From assembly GCA_949130495.1 (NCBI GenBank), contig OX422213.1:202733660-202797659 (forward strand): 64,000 bases of DNA, read 5' to 3'. How positions within the stretch are numbered: position 1 is the first letter of the stretch; every line of letters begins with the position of its first letter. Position numbers and translations under genes: made by a program. This document shows positions 11,181 through 24,160 of this stretch, piece after piece. The notes beneath the pieces were generated by a model. It saw only the letters and a program-made list of their open reading frames with translations. It was not told where the DNA came from and did no database searches. This DNA comes from Sambucus nigra. Lineage: Eukaryota > Streptophyta > Magnoliopsida > Dipsacales > Adoxaceae.

Positions 11181-14087
11181 TGTGGCACCCCGCCTAATTA
11201 ACCCCGGGTGATCAGTCCTAAATTAAATTAGAACAGATTTTTCAGTTGGTTCATTCTTAGCATCACTGTCGCCTTTTTAATTACTAACCACCTAAGTGAG
11301 AAAATTAGACTGGTGCCAAGTTTTATCTTTCCTAATTTAATGAAATACTCACGTGGAAACAAAATAATTTAAATAATCACAATTAACTGAAATCAACGAT
11401 TAACAATTTAAATAAACTGACCGAATAAACCATCGGTTCAAATCCAACAAAAGTAAAGATAGATAAAGATAAATCTCAACAAGTATGACATAAACTAAAA
11501 AAGGTGTGAGCAATATGCTAGAGTAACTGATAGAAATTTTTTATACTAGAAATGAAAAGGAATGAGGCTTCTATCAAACTCCCGCAACATTCACAGATGC
11601 TACATAAACGGATCCCTGGAATGAGTCAAGTTTGGCATCCCTGTGGCTGGACACCTAAAAGGTTTTTAAAAATATTTATAGCAAGGGTTAGAACCCAAAA
11701 TATTTGGAAAATATTTAGCAAATGATTAACTTGCAGTAATAAATATGTATGCATGCTCTTCATATTTTAGTTAGTGTCGCACTCCCTTGAGGACATCCTG
11801 ACCCTTCCTCTAATATGCACTACTAACGCCTTGATTAATTTTCCTAGTTATTTGTCCCATAACTTGATAACCGATATAACCCATTGCAACCACCCTACTC
11901 TAACCGAGTAATCAATAATTATGATTTCTAAGTTATTATCAACATTAACTTAATTAATCATTTCCCTTTTTAAATTCATATAACTTTCACACCCGTTATA
12001 CATATAATACAATTCACGGCCTGTATTAATTTACCCGTATATAATTATTTATCTCATTATATATGTATAGTCATATTACAACATTCACACATATGTTGAA
12101 ATAATAATTAATAATGAACATCCTCCTGAGTAATAACTCACCGGATGTATATTCTCTAAAGTGATATCCCACTAGGTGTATTCATATAACCTAGTTACCC
12201 GAAGTCAGAATCGCTCACTGACTTGGTTAATAACATAAATATTTTAGGCGGTCATTTTCCTTCCCTGAAAGTGAGATGCCCCTCACCCATATAATGGACG
12301 CTATGACCTGGGGATATACTCGCCCGACTCCTCAGGCTAGGGGATTCACCGTCTACGCATAACCTCCTCTAATAGCACTAGAGTATATATAATAATAAGA
12401 TCTAGCCACTGATATTAATGCACACACCATATATATATATATATATACATATATATATGCTATCGCACACCATATATATATAGAAATAAAATATCCCAGC
12501 TTTACCGTGTACTAAGTTCGTAACACAAGCCAATACAAATTATCACGAGTTTATGGGCCAACTATGATTATTAATTAATTTGCACATTATTTAATTAAAT
12601 TACTTTTGGTATTGCCCAACCAATATATTCGGACTCGCTCTCGTGACCCGAAAATAAAATAATACCCGAGTCTCAATCCCCGAATCCGAATTAATTATCT
12701 TTCAATCTAAATTAATTTAACACCTTGGTATCGGTCAACCAATATACCCGGACTCGTCCACTCGATCCATATTTAATTATTTTGGAATATTTTTCCCCCA
12801 AATTAACCATAGTGTGTCACACATAAATCACTCCCAATCCCAATTACTTTCCCCTATAATTGTTAGGTATTTATGTTCCATGTTTATTTCTCACTAAATA
12901 ATGTATGGGGAAGAATTTTATTTAACTTTCCCTTATATAGTAAAACTGACGCACCTTCCAAAAATCCTCGACCATCGATCGATCGATCCCAGCCATCAAT
13001 CGATCGATCGAACAGGTCTTTGTCTTCTCCGAAGACCTGTTTCTGCCGTGGACGAAAGCCTTAAATTTCTGATTTCTTCTACATTTTAACCCAAGTCTTC
13101 TCATCAATATAATACACTAAAAACATCATAAGGTACCCCCATCAAGTCCTCAAACCCCGTTTAATTTCCGTTCTCTCCTATTTTTCTGAATTGGGGAAAA
13201 CCCGGGTTATTCGTTAATTATGTCTCTACACCAATTTATCATCTCAAATTCGTTCATCATTCTTTGGGGTTTTCCACATCTGACCAATACATCTAAATTT
13301 CAGATAATATAACGAATCTATACAATAATTTCAAATCAGAAGATTTCTTCACAAAAATCTCATTTTTTTACCCTCTTTACCCAAAACGAATTTTGGTTCC
13401 CACTTCACATAAATATGAATTGTAATACAATTAAATGCTACAGTAAGTTAACCACTTGCCTTATGGTTTCGTAAGGTCTGATCCGGAGTTGTGATTCTCA
13501 AGGTTGATGATGAAATCCCCTTTGGCTCTTTCCTTTGTCTCCCAAATTGGTTCCCTGTGCCTTTAACTGCTCCTTAGGGTATTCTCTCCCACTATAGGTT
13601 GTTTATAACGAAATCAGTCATTCCCCTTTTCCCTTTAATTAATTAATTAGACTTAGTCCCATTTTTAGCCTATTAGGCCAAGCCATACCCCTACGTGGGT
13701 CTGACTATGCCTAAAAACGTCCCGAGACCAATTTACTACCCCCGGGTAGTCTATTCCGACTATGTCGGCCCTTCCGGACTCAATTGTGCACTCAAAATTG
13801 GTATCCGAATAAGTTTATAATTTTTTTTATCTTCCACCTAACTTAGTCTAGAAAATCGACTCTCGGTTGAGATAAGTAAACTCCACGTCATTAATATTCT
13901 TAAGACGTAAATTAAATATTACTATTTACCTAGTAAATTACTTTCCCATAAAAATTAGCCAATTATTCACCCGATTAATATTTATATTAAAATTCCATAA
14001 TTAATTCCATTAAATTATGACACACTAGTAATTTAAAATTTTCTGAATTAATTAACTATTAAATGCATAAAATTACGGGGTGTTACA
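11181..14087 (-). mobile_element. Solo LTR 1 (gypsy type), 2907 bp, nested in E1 LTR
   Basis: On the minus strand it starts TGTAACACCCCGTAAT at 14087 and ends GGGGTGCCACA at 11181. It is flanked by a perfect 5-base duplication ACTTC (11176-11180 and 14088-14092). There is no internal region, primer-binding site or polypurine tract, so it is the product of LTR-LTR recombination. Its first 14 bases equal those of the E1 LTR it sits in, so the two families are related but inserted in opposite directions. Contains a (TA)n run near 12430 and a promoter-like block at 12933-13012. No coding capacity. Confidence 0.9.
12933..13012 (-). promoter_or_regulatory. ATCGAT cluster and TATA box in solo LTR 1
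   Basis: Two blocks of overlapping ATCGAT (12973-12988 and 12999-13012) are followed, on the element's strand and about 33 bases on, by CTATATAAGGG (reading 12940 downward), a good plant TATA box. The likely transcription start of this LTR is therefore just below 12910. Confidence 0.55.
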
Positions 14088-15400
14088 ACTTCTTAGTATT
14101 ATGGGCGACTCTGGAATGGTTAGGGACTAGGGGTTGGGGGTTTTCTAGTTTGGATTATTCCTTCGGTATCAGGTTCCATTGATTGTGATGTAGTTTCATA
14201 AATGTCGAGTCACACGTATCATATTAATAATTAAGTTTTTAGTTTATTGACTTGTACCGGCTCATAATTTAATTTAATGAGATAGTTAAATTAGGATATT
14301 ATGTTATTTTGTTGTGTTGACTTTTGGGACATGTAAAAAGTCCGTTATGGACTTGTAATATTTGAATTTAAGTTTATTGAATTGGTGTATAACTTAAGTG
14401 GAGTTTTGGTCCACTTGGAGTATTATTTGGGCTCATTGAGTTATGGCTTATGTTGGGCCCAAGCTTAATTTCGTGGAAACCTTTGTTATTAGGTTAATGA
14501 GACAAACTTAAAACGCAATTTAGAAATTAGAGAAACCCTAGAGAGCTTCAGAAAAGAGGCACATAAGGGTGAGAGAAATTGGGAGGTTTTGGGACTTCGA
14601 TACGTCAATCAGTCCATGGGCAAGTTTACATCGATTAAGAATCTAATTGAAATTGTGTTATGAAAGTACTAGTTCATTGGATTCCGATATAATATGTTTA
14701 TAATATGGTTTTAATCACCTAAAACAACATTTTTAAAATTCGTTTAATTGTGAAATTAAACCTTAGTATTATATAGATGAACTTGAATAGTTTGATGAGA
14801 AATCCTATGTTTTGATGTTATAATTTAGTTTAAATTGATGTACTATGAATCATGTTAATGATTGATATAAAATCATTTTGTTTAAATTCAAAAATTGATA
14901 CATATTTGAGTTGTACTCGGTGGATTTATGAATCTGAAATTAATGCGTAAATCGTCATTTTAATCACCAAAAATTTGTAGTTATTGGTTATATGCTGATC
15001 TAATAATGTTTAAAGGGCATTATAGGGTGTTCTTGGGGTTTTGAAACCTTAGGCTAGGTCACCATTGGCGGATTGGGGTTTTTAGGTTTGTAACTTCGGG
15101 TTTGGGGAAGAAGAAACCCAATTTTAGAGGTTTAGATACGCGTGTCATGTGCACTGTTAGTAACCCCCGTGCGAATGGCAGGATGTGCACAACTAGGTTT
15201 TTGTCCCATGAGAATGGCCAACGTGTGCGCGTCTAAGTGACAATGTTTACAGAGGGGGTTTCAAGGGAAGTTTATTTGTGAGACTTTCAAGTGACATTGT
15301 TTACAGAGGGTTTATGGAAAATCCTAGGTTGCTTCTTGAATGTTAATCAGATCTAACATGTTAGGTTTTGGATCCATCGAGTTTTCTATTTCAGATTACT
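14088..15400 (+). repeat. E1 3' LTR, second piece
   Basis: Continues the E1 LTR after the ACTTC duplication and ends with TTACT where E2 begins. The corresponding spot in the 5' LTR (about 5830) reads AATTACTCATGGGGG, and the E1 LTR resumes with ATGGGGG after CACTA-1 at 42562. That makes E2 an insertion at TTACT. A loose cluster of GTGCGC/GTGCAC words lies at 15125-15240. No gene. Confidence 0.6.
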
Positions 15401-15594
15401 TATAACGCTCGATTTTTGATGAATTAATAAAGTCACATTATGAGAATTTAATAGGATTAATTTACATAATTGTTTTAATTGTAATTAAGGTTAAGGAGAA
15501 AATTTTAAAAATATCATTTACTACATTACACGTATTAATTAAGTTACATATTTTACATTGATTAATTTTAACAAAACGAATTATATATATATAT

Positions 15595-16166
15595 GTCCTC
15601 TCCTGTAAAGACTCCTTATGTTGCAGACCCCGGTACATACCATTTTTTTAAATAGTAAAAAAATGAATTTTTTGATGAAACTTCATGAATATGATCTCCA
15701 CAGTGAGAAGATCATCTCCACTTTTTTTCATAAAAAAATTCAATAAAAAGACCGTTGAGATGAGGTGATATGTCAAAAAATGGTATAAATATGCGTTTGC
15801 GACCGTTGAAATGTCGGCGATCATCTCACCCACTTATTGATTGATTTTTTTTATGAAACTTCATGGATATGATCTCGATAGTAAGAAGATCACATCCATG
15901 AAGTTTCATAAAAAAATTTAATCAATAAAGCGGTTGGCGCCGACCCAACATTTCAACGGTTGAAAATGCATATTTATACCATTTTTTACATATCACCTCA
16001 TCTCAATGATTTTTTTATTGATTTGTTTTATCAAAAAAATTGGAGATGATCTTCTCACCTTGGAGATCATATCCATAAAGTTTCATCAAAAAATTCATCT
16101 TTTTACTATTTTAAAAAAATGGTATGTTCAGGGATCTGCACCATAAGGAGTCCTTACAAGAGACTC
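15595..16166. mobile_element. Fold-back MITE 1, about 570 bp
   Basis: The two ends are inverted copies: left TGTAAAGACTCCTTATG with TGCAGACCCCGGTACATACC, right complement TGTAAGGACTCCTTATGG with TGCAGATCCCTGAACATACC. The inverted similarity continues inward to a centre near 15880, so the whole element is one long imperfect hairpin. It sits between a TA run and a CT/GT run. It is absent from the E2 3' LTR, which proves it is an insertion. It has no coding capacity. Family not determined. Confidence 0.8.
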
Positions 16167-16216
16167 TCTCTCTCTTTCTCTCCCTCTCTCTGTGTGTGTA
16201 TATATATATATATATA

Positions 16217-16642
16217 GGGCTTCTCTTAAGCGGACGTCCGTTTTTGGGACTAAAAACGGACCAAAATGGACAGATTTTTTAAAAATAGTAAAATACATTT
16301 TTTTGAGTTGATTTTTTTCTGAGATATATAGATATACATGGGTACCCCTACAAACAAAATCAGCTCAAAATGAATTTTTTTGCTATTTTAAAAAAATCTT
16401 TCAAAATCTATCAGATTTTGCTGGCGCAAACCCAAACATATATTGACATATATAGACAGATTTTGAAAGATTTTTTTAAAATAGCAAATAAATTCATTTT
16501 GAGCTGATTTTTGTTTTGGAGGTACCCATGTATGTCTATATATACCAGAAAAAAAATCAACTCAAAAAAATGCATTTTCCTATTTTTTAAAAATCAGTCC
16601 GTTTTTAGCCAAAAAACGGATGTCCGTTTTAGAGAATTTCTG
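16217..16642. mobile_element. Fold-back MITE 2, 426 bp, flanked by TA
   Basis: Left end GGGCTTCTCTTAAGCGGACGTCCGTTTTTGG, right end the complement with CCAAAAAACGGATGTCCGTTTTAGAGAATTTCTG. Inverted similarity runs the full length, with the centre near 16425. It is flanked on both sides by TA in a (TA)n tract and is absent from the E2 3' LTR. Long self-complementarity makes it a possible hairpin-RNA source. Confidence 0.8.
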
Positions 16643-18576
16643 TATATATATATAAGGAATAAAAAAACATTAGAGGAAAAATTCGCAAATGTTAGATGCA
16701 AATTGATTTACCTAGGGCCAAATCGAACTTATGCTTATTATCACTATATACGAACTTATGAGCAAGAATATGTGATAATAATGGATGAAAGACAAGTATT
16801 GAAAGAAGGTTAAATTTTAGAATGTTTAAGTAAATTATTTCTTGCACAAATCATGTAAAACTTAGTGATTTCAAGATAAACGTTATATTAAACTTATTAA
16901 AGAAACATTAAGATGCATGTATAGGTTTTATTGGTATAAAACCTTACATTCATGAACATAAACTCATTTAGTTAGGATAAATGGGTTAAGTATATTGAAA
17001 GTGTATTGAAATAAACTTTTGAAGATGAAATGGTAAACTTAATAATTTCATAATATTAATCACATAAAGTGATACAATTTATGTGATCAAAATTTGAGAA
17101 AATTCAAGAAAACAAAGTAAACAGGTGCTAAGTGTAAATAGTAAAAGTATGGTTTTAGGGTCAAAAGTATGATTTTAAGAAATAGAGGACTAAAAGTGAA
17201 ACTAGTAAAGTGTTTGGTGAAAAAGTGAGAAATGATAAAATATGAACACATAAAATGATAAGAAATAAGGTAGAAAGTGTAAAGTTAACAAGTTGGAAAT
17301 ATAATTCATGAAATGGCAAATGTAATGTTTTTGTTCAAAAGTGTCATTTTATGTGAAAATATGATTTATGAAGAAATTCTCACTCAAAGTGTTGGATTTT
17401 ATGTGGTGAAAACTCATGTTTTGCAAATTAAAGTGTAAGACCCCGTATTTCTGCATTTTTTCAGTTTAATTAAATCGAAAATTAATTAAGAAAATACGCT
17501 TTAATTAAATTACACGAGTGAAGTAATTTAATGTGATTTATTTAATAAATGTGATTATTAATTGAGATATAGATACTGATTAATACTTTGATGAAATTTA
17601 CTAAGTGTGAATAGTAAATAATAAATGATTATTATTATACGGCATAGCGAGTGATATGTACGTCTTCTAGTTTATCTCATCGGGAGTCACGTGTAGACTA
17701 TTTTGAGGTGAGAAATGATAAATATATTTTAAGTGACTCGGATGGGAATTTAGAGGTCATGAATGATTCCAGATGGGTAGAAGTAGTCAGAATAGTCTAT
17801 CCGGGAGTATAGTTTGGGTCCTGGGTCAATTTTGGACCAAACCGACACCTATTAAGGGCGTTACGATCATTTTTTAAAAAAAGAGGTCAAGGTAACTATG
17901 AAATTCAGGACCATATATATGATATTTAGAGATTGGGGTTAGGGATCATAAAAAAAAAAGATTATAGAGGCCATTAGAGAAAAGAGAGAACCTTTTTCCC
18001 AAAGCCTAAGGAGAGAATTGTGAAGGTTGTGAAGGGTTCTTGCACCTCAAGGTAATTGGAAAGGAATATTGGAGGAGAAGCAATCAATCATCGACCAAGA
18101 ACCACGAAATCATATCAATCAATCAAAGAAAATGTTTATTGCAAATCAAATTGAAGTTATAATACCCATGTGTAGGAATTTCATGAATAGATTGATTTTT
18201 ATTTCAAAACCTTTGATGAAAAGTACCAAATGATTTCATGTTTAGGTGAAATTGCATGTATTTAGGGTTTATATCTGTAGAGAATGTTAAAATAGAAGAA
18301 TTTTGATTATTAATACAGATTTAAATCTGGGTTTTAGATTGAATGAAATGGATGAATACAAAACTAGATTTATAAAAGAGTTTTGGGGGTTTGATTCATT
18401 CTTTATTGATTTCGATGAACTTTTAATGTGTTCGAAACGTTAGAAATCATATTCACGCTGGTAGAAATAGTTAGGAACAACCGATTATGAATATGGTGAA
18501 GAATTATGAGGTTTGGGTGAATCATAAATGGTGTAAACGCTACTGCAAAACAGAGAGAACGAAGTTACAGAAAAAT

Positions 18577-18705
18577 GGATCGATCCGACCCTGGAGGGTG
18601 TGGTTCGATTTGACCTTAATTGAATAGCGAACCGGTTCGGTCCTGGCAAGCTGAATCGATTTGGTGCTCTGAATTTTTGAAATTTCCCTTTTTCTCTTAT
18701 ATTCC
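18577..18705 (+). promoter_or_regulatory. Palindromic-word cluster and TATA-like box, solo LTR 2
   Basis: GGATCGATCC (18577), GGTTCGATTTGACC (18602), GAACCGGTTCGGTCC (18629) and GAATCGATTTGG (18653) precede a TCTTATATTCC TATA-like element at 18695. The spacing from the last word is about 31 bases. Confidence 0.45.
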
Positions 18706-19139
18706 TAAATGGACGTGGTGGAAAATCCTTAAGCACTTGTGAAAATAATATTGGGAGACTTTATATTTTATAGCGGGCCTACGATGGGAGTACGACTTAA
18801 TCTTAGAGAGAGAATTAAGATGGGAATGGGATTGGTTAAACTAATTTGTAATTAATCTGAGAAATTGATAAAGAATTACGGGAATCTAATGAAACTAAGT
18901 ACACTAGGAGAGTAAATATGGTAACTACTGAATTATTATAAAACAAGGGGTGACTAGAACCTTAGAGTTGTGTGAACACTCAAATAATTACGAAAGTGAA
19001 TTAAATTCGTAAATAAATGATAAAGTACGGTGAATATTAGAGAGAAAAATATTACGTACTAGTATAAATAATTTGGTTGTGTGAGTACCTATTTTATTGA
19101 CACTTAGGCCTAGTGAATACCTAAAGTATTATAAATTAT

Positions 19140-19345
19140 ATTTTGGGGTCAATGATTATTCGGACCAATGCATGAAAGATCGATTTAGGGTCGATGATTA
19201 TCCAGACCAAATCAAAGATGAATGGTATCAGGGTCGATGAGTATCCAGACCAATATACACATGATTAACATTTACTTTGGGGTTAAGGGATATTCAGACC
19301 AATGTAAATGATAAGATGATTGGGGTCGATGATTATCTGAACCAA
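19140..19345 (+). repeat. Short tandem phrase repeat in solo LTR 2
   Basis: Five imperfect copies of a unit reading TTGGGGTCGATGATTATCC then AGACCAAT, at about 19143, 19188, 19228, 19278 and 19320. Spacing is 40-50 bases. No coding function evident. Confidence 0.65.
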
Positions 19346-20730
19346 TAATCCTTATAGTATATATTGTGTGTGAAATTTATTTACTTCATGATATTCTACT
19401 TATGTGCAAAAGTAGACTTGTAGATGATATTTTAGGCCTTGACAAAGGTGTGATCACCCGATATTTAATTAGACGGGGTTTCACATAAAGATGAAAAGAA
19501 GCATATTTGGTAAATTTCATAAATTATAAGTTTATCAATGTACATGAATGGCAAAAAGCACATTAAAGTGTACAAACGGATATTTGAACTCAAAGGTTAA
19601 GTTTTACAAGAAATGATAATTAAAGTTGTTTTAAAGGTGAAATACCTATTTAAAGGTAAAACGAAATGAACTTTTGAAAATGTGAAACTTGGAAATTTAG
19701 GGTTGGGACTAGTCTTGTAACGAATATTTAGCCTCGCCGTCCAGTAAAAGGAAATAAAGGAAAAAGGATTGGAAGTGGATAAGAAAGAAATAAATGAAAA
19801 ATGGTTATAATGACGTAACAAGTAAAAGACACTCGGTGGTAACCGAAAAATTTAAGGAGGGATCGGAGACCTAGGTTGTGGCTTAATGATTAGATCTAAA
19901 ATAATAATAATCAAGATTATATTGCGTCAAGGTGAGAGTTGATGAAAGGCCGTATAATACTCATTGATTAGTACCCTGATTAATTCTAGTGAAAAGATGA
20001 TTTTGAGCATGATGGTCGTTAGTGCAAAGACAAGTTTATGAAACAACTTGGAAAATGTGAAAGTATATTAATTGTTAAATTAGTGGGATACGGGTAGTAT
20101 TAAAAGAAATATTAGGTGTGAATGGGTTCATTGCTTGGGTTGCATAGTCAAAACGTAAATTGCAAGATTATGATACAACTTGCATGAGAATACTTAATCA
20201 AATGAAGGATGATTTCATAATTGTTAAAATACACTTTATATGTATAGATGTTCCTTTGTACGATATATACTTAGTAGTATTTCTCCTACTATGTGCACAC
20301 TCATACCCTGCCATTTTCCACCCCATGTACTTCAGCTAAAGGAAATAACAAGGATAACGAAAAAGGAAAGGAGAGTTATCAACGCAATTAGAGCTTTGTC
20401 ACTATTCATTTTAATTATGCAATTTGATTTCTAATAACAATTTTTATCATTTGACTTTGATGCTAGTACTTTAAATTTTGGAGTGTAATAATTGAGGACT
20501 CTATGAATTCCACTTTAGTAAGTATTTATTCCATTGAAACTGTAAAACTCTTTTATTTCAAGTATTATTATAAATTTCATAAGTTACACATCATTTCATT
20601 AATTAAATTAAATGAATTTCACGACACAAATGAATAAAGTGAATTTTTATTTCAAAAGTGGAATTTCTTAAATTAAATCAAAGTATAAAAATATTTTTCG
20701 CATATAATCTAAAATCGGGGTGTCACAACT

Positions 20731-20742
20731 TGGTATAAGAGC
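20731..20742 (+). other. E2 primer-binding site (Met-tRNA type)
   Basis: TGGTATAAGAGC, one substitution from the canonical TGGTATCAGAGC, lies three bases after the 5' LTR end at 20727. Confidence 0.85.
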
Positions 20743-23439
20743 ATAGGTTACGTAAGTGTCAGATTATGGGATTGTGTTTCTCTTTCATATAAAGGTAAAT
20801 TGTTATAGTATATCTACGCTAAGGTATTAGTTGATTTTGTCTACGCTGAGGGTAAGTGTAATAGTTGCTTATTAGAATTGGATTTAATCCTTCGATGTTT
20901 GGGTTTGAGTTTGAAAGATAATTCATAAAGTGGATTTAGTATTTTACAATTGTTTATGTACACCAGTAACACATCAAGATGATGGGGTTTCTTAATTTAA
21001 GTAAGAACAAGTTAAGGTTATAGAAGGTCATGCCACCAGTAGTCATGCATGAGATAAATAATGGTATTAAAAGTTCTTAATGTCAAATACATGTGACACA
21101 ATAGAACAATTCAGGTGGACCATTGGAGATAAAGTATCTATATAGGGATCTAACACGACAACTGTGTTAGTCTAAGCTTAAATTTTTATAGTTAAGTGAG
21201 TATAAGGTAGTGTACAAATATTCAATACTCAGAATGAGCCTAGGTATACGACTTAAGACCAATAATATAAGTTATCTCTAGTCATTATAACCCGCGAGGC
21301 ATGTCAGGATGTGAAGACACTCCCTTTAATCATAACAAGTAACAAAAAATATTGGTATTATCCCTTAGGTGGAATGATTGAGTTTCATCGGAGACATATG
21401 GTGTCTGATTAAAAAAATTAATTGGAGTTTAAAAGTGGATCTTCGATGTTTTGTGCTTTTCAAAATAAGAAGTTCATTTTTTATGAAAGTGTAAGAAGTT
21501 TAATTTAGTATGAAGTATACCCCATTGTACAAAGTTTATTATCCAAAGGTAAGGTGCGCATTACCCAGTGGAGAGAAATTTGTGAATATTTTAGGATAAA
21601 ATAAATGATTTATAGTAATGACTAGGTGAAAAATTATGTCTAGACTTAAGGAATTTCGAACAATTGTTGTCATTAAAGGGTAGCGTCATTAATTTCTGAT
21701 AGTGGAGTTCTAAATCTTTAATAAACTTAAGGACCTCGACAGTTTATGTAAGGAACTTGGAGTAACGTCTTGTGTTTGTGTTGTGGTGATTGATTTATGA
21801 AGGTATAAAAGGTGGTGAATGAATGTAAGCACATAGACCTAACAAGGGAATAATAACAGTAACCTTATGGAAATAGTATCCTAATTAGTTTAAGTGTATC
21901 CCAATACAGTATGGGTCAACAATGGTTCTCAATGGGAAAGTATTAGTGGTATCTTAGGATATGATTGTAAGTTCAAGTATGAACTCTTGAGATTAGAGAG
22001 TTAAGACATGAAATACTAATGGGAGCTAGTGGAGAATTGGTAATGCTCATTTTATTTTGTAACATACCTTGATCATTAAAGATAAATGAATAGGTATGAC
22101 CACTAAGGAGGGAAGCATCATAGTGCTTAGTGATAACATCCCCTTTCTTATAAAGCTATCATGTCATCGTTCGACTTAGGACGATGTACTGGGTTAAGGA
22201 TCTCGGTCTGATTGAAAAATACTAGGTCATATGTATGGGATTTCAATATTAAAATTATATAACGATAGACGTAGGTAGTCCCGTAGTGGATTAAGACAAT
22301 GGTTCATAGTCTTCATCTCAAATGTTTAAATTGCGCAGAAGATTATTTTGCAATTGTAAACAACGATTATTATTTTATTTTCTATAGTGGTAAAGACAAT
22401 GTTGGCTTAGTGTTAATTACGGGATGGTTCGTGAATAGCTATACATTAAAATCTTCTTAACAGTCCCGGGTGATGAGTTATAGAAGTGTTAAAATGCTTA
22501 AAGTGCGTAAAGGATAGTAAGTTTCCATCACACGTGGTTTATTTGTTGACTTGGGCTTAATAATCTATAACGTCTGGGTCGATGAGATTATAGTTAGTTT
22601 ATCTTAAGGTTTATAGTGCTTGATTGATAAGGAATTAGTATTCTCAATAAATTTTAAGTCTTCATCTTACCGGGGTAAACAAACGATCATTAAATCTATA
22701 TTGGGATAAGTAGTGATCATGTAGATTCATACTCTTAGATTGGGAAACAATTAGCTGGACTTGAAGATTATTTGATTCCCTGACACGAGAAGCTATCATG
22801 GGTGATACCGGCACATAGCAATTACATGTTCATATTTCATCGTGATGTAGGCAATTATTCGCTTAAGTTTAAACTCAGGGAAAGTCGAGGACTTAATAGA
22901 TTTAACTATATAACACTTTCGTGATAAGAGCCTCGCAATAGTATATGATATTTATCGGTGTAAATACATTAAGTAAAGGGATTTTGAGGAATTGGAAAGA
23001 ATTGTAATGTTGTGGATCAATGAGTAGATTTTTTTATTCCTAATGAGAAATTATAAAATACTTATTTGACAGTGACACGAAAGATGATAAACCTTGAACC
23101 AAGAAACTATATTATGGTCATACAAATAAATTGCATTTATGGGCATAGTATTGAAAGGGGGTTGTCATCATGGCCTGAAAGAATAAGCATGATAATAGAT
23201 AAGTGTTCACGAAAATACTTATGAATTGACCGCTTGATTATAATACCTAGGAAGGAAGAAGTCCCATGTTTGAGAAACTAGTGGCATGATTGTACATGCA
23301 AGGGAACCGCATGAATGTTTCAGCTTGAGTGAAATAAATTACATAACTCTATGTCGAGAAATACTTAGTGAGGATTAAAGGAGAATCGATGATTCTGATG
23401 ATTGTGTGATCATTAAAGTCCGTTCTAGAGCTGGAATAT
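20743..23439 (+). other. E2 internal region, decayed gag-pol
   Basis: Expected to hold gag, protease, reverse transcriptase and RNase H, but I cannot make out a convincing domain. No frame longer than about 60 codons survives. It is too short for a full gag-pol, so deletions as well as point decay are likely. Confidence 0.4.
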
Positions 23440-23815
23440 CAATTTTGGCAAGAAAGGAAAGTTGGCACCAAGGTACACATGGCCGCTTGAGATTTTGGAT
23501 AGGATTTATCCAATGTCATACCATTTGGATTTATCACCTCGATTAGATAATGTTCATAAAGTTTTTCACGTATCGATCTTACAGAAGTATATTGCAAATC
23601 CATCTCATATAATCAATTGGGGTCGATTAGATTTCTAGGATGATATTTCCCATTAAACTAGACCGTTGATGATCGTAGACCACAAGCAAAAGATGCTTTG
23701 TAAAAAGACGATTCTACTCATCAAGGTTATTTGGGATTTCAAAGGCATTGAGGGAGCGACTTTGAAATTAGAATCTATGATGAGAAGGATACATCCCAAA
23801 TTGTTTACTTAATTA
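23440..23815 (+). pseudogene. E2 integrase C-terminus (chromodomain-type tail)
   Basis: Reads as the end of a gypsy integrase: GKLAPRYTWPLEILDRIYP, then HLDLSPRLDNVHKVFHVSIL, KYIANPSHIINW, and a tail close to VKVIWDFKGIEGATLKLES. In the family this is the GPFEIL...NVFHVS.LRKYV...HVI.W region followed by a chromodomain-like VLWRNH...ATWE motif. One or more frameshifts occur. It directly precedes the polypurine tract, as expected for the last domain of pol. The identification is good; the gene is dead. Confidence 0.8.
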
Positions 23816-23850
23816 TGTTTCATGCTTTGATTTTGGGGACGAAAATTCCC

Positions 23851-23863
23851 AAGGTGGGAAGGT
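23851..23863 (+). other. E2 polypurine tract
   Basis: AAGGTGGGAAGGT sits immediately before the TGTAATGCCTG start of the 3' LTR. It is the usual plus-strand primer site. Confidence 0.75.
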
Positions 23864-24160
23864 TGTAATGCCTGATTTTCATTGAATTAATAAAGTCTCA
23901 TTATGAGAAATTAATGGAATTAATTTAAATAAATTAATTTGAATTTGAATTAAGGTTAAGTGTAAAAGTTCAAAAATATCATATACCGGATTACATATAT
24001 TAATTAAGTTACGTATTTTAAATGAAATTAGAAGAAAGTATATGGAAAAAATTATATAATTATATATATATATATAGACAAACACACACACACACACATC
24101 ATTAAGATAAATAAGGAATTTAAAAAAATTATTAGAGGCAAAATTTGCACCTATTAGATG

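Larger units (their letters stand above)
17434..19485 (+). mobile_element. Solo LTR 2 (gypsy type), 2052 bp, nested in E2 5' LTR
   Basis: Starts TGTAAGACCCCGTATTTCTG and ends GACGGGGTTTCACA. It has a perfect TAAAG duplication on each side (17429-17433 and 19486-19490). The E2 3' LTR reads straight through the equivalent point (about 25550), giving an empty-site control. No internal region remains. The region 19140-19345 repeats a GGGTCGATGATTATCCAGACCAAT-like phrase about five times. Confidence 0.9.
15401..20727 (+). repeat. E2 5' LTR with three nested insertions
   Basis: Begins TATAACGCTCGATTTT (a decayed form of the TGTAATGCCTGATTTT that opens the 3' LTR) and ends ATCGGGGTGTCACA at 20727. 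The LTR is interrupted by two fold-back MITEs (15595-16166 and 16217-16642) and a solo LTR (17434-19485), none of which is present in the 3' LTR. Relative to the 3' LTR it lacks about 600 bases, equivalent to 24189-24797. No coding capacity; small frames here are chance. Confidence 0.85.

Noticed and set aside
12873..13107. Three overlapping frames on both strands
   Set aside because: Arise from the ATCGATCG cluster, which lacks stops in several frames; no family resemblance.
20743..23439. Possible host gene between E2 LTRs
   Set aside because: Position between primer-binding site and polypurine tract, with integrase remains at its end, marks it as decayed E2 internal sequence.
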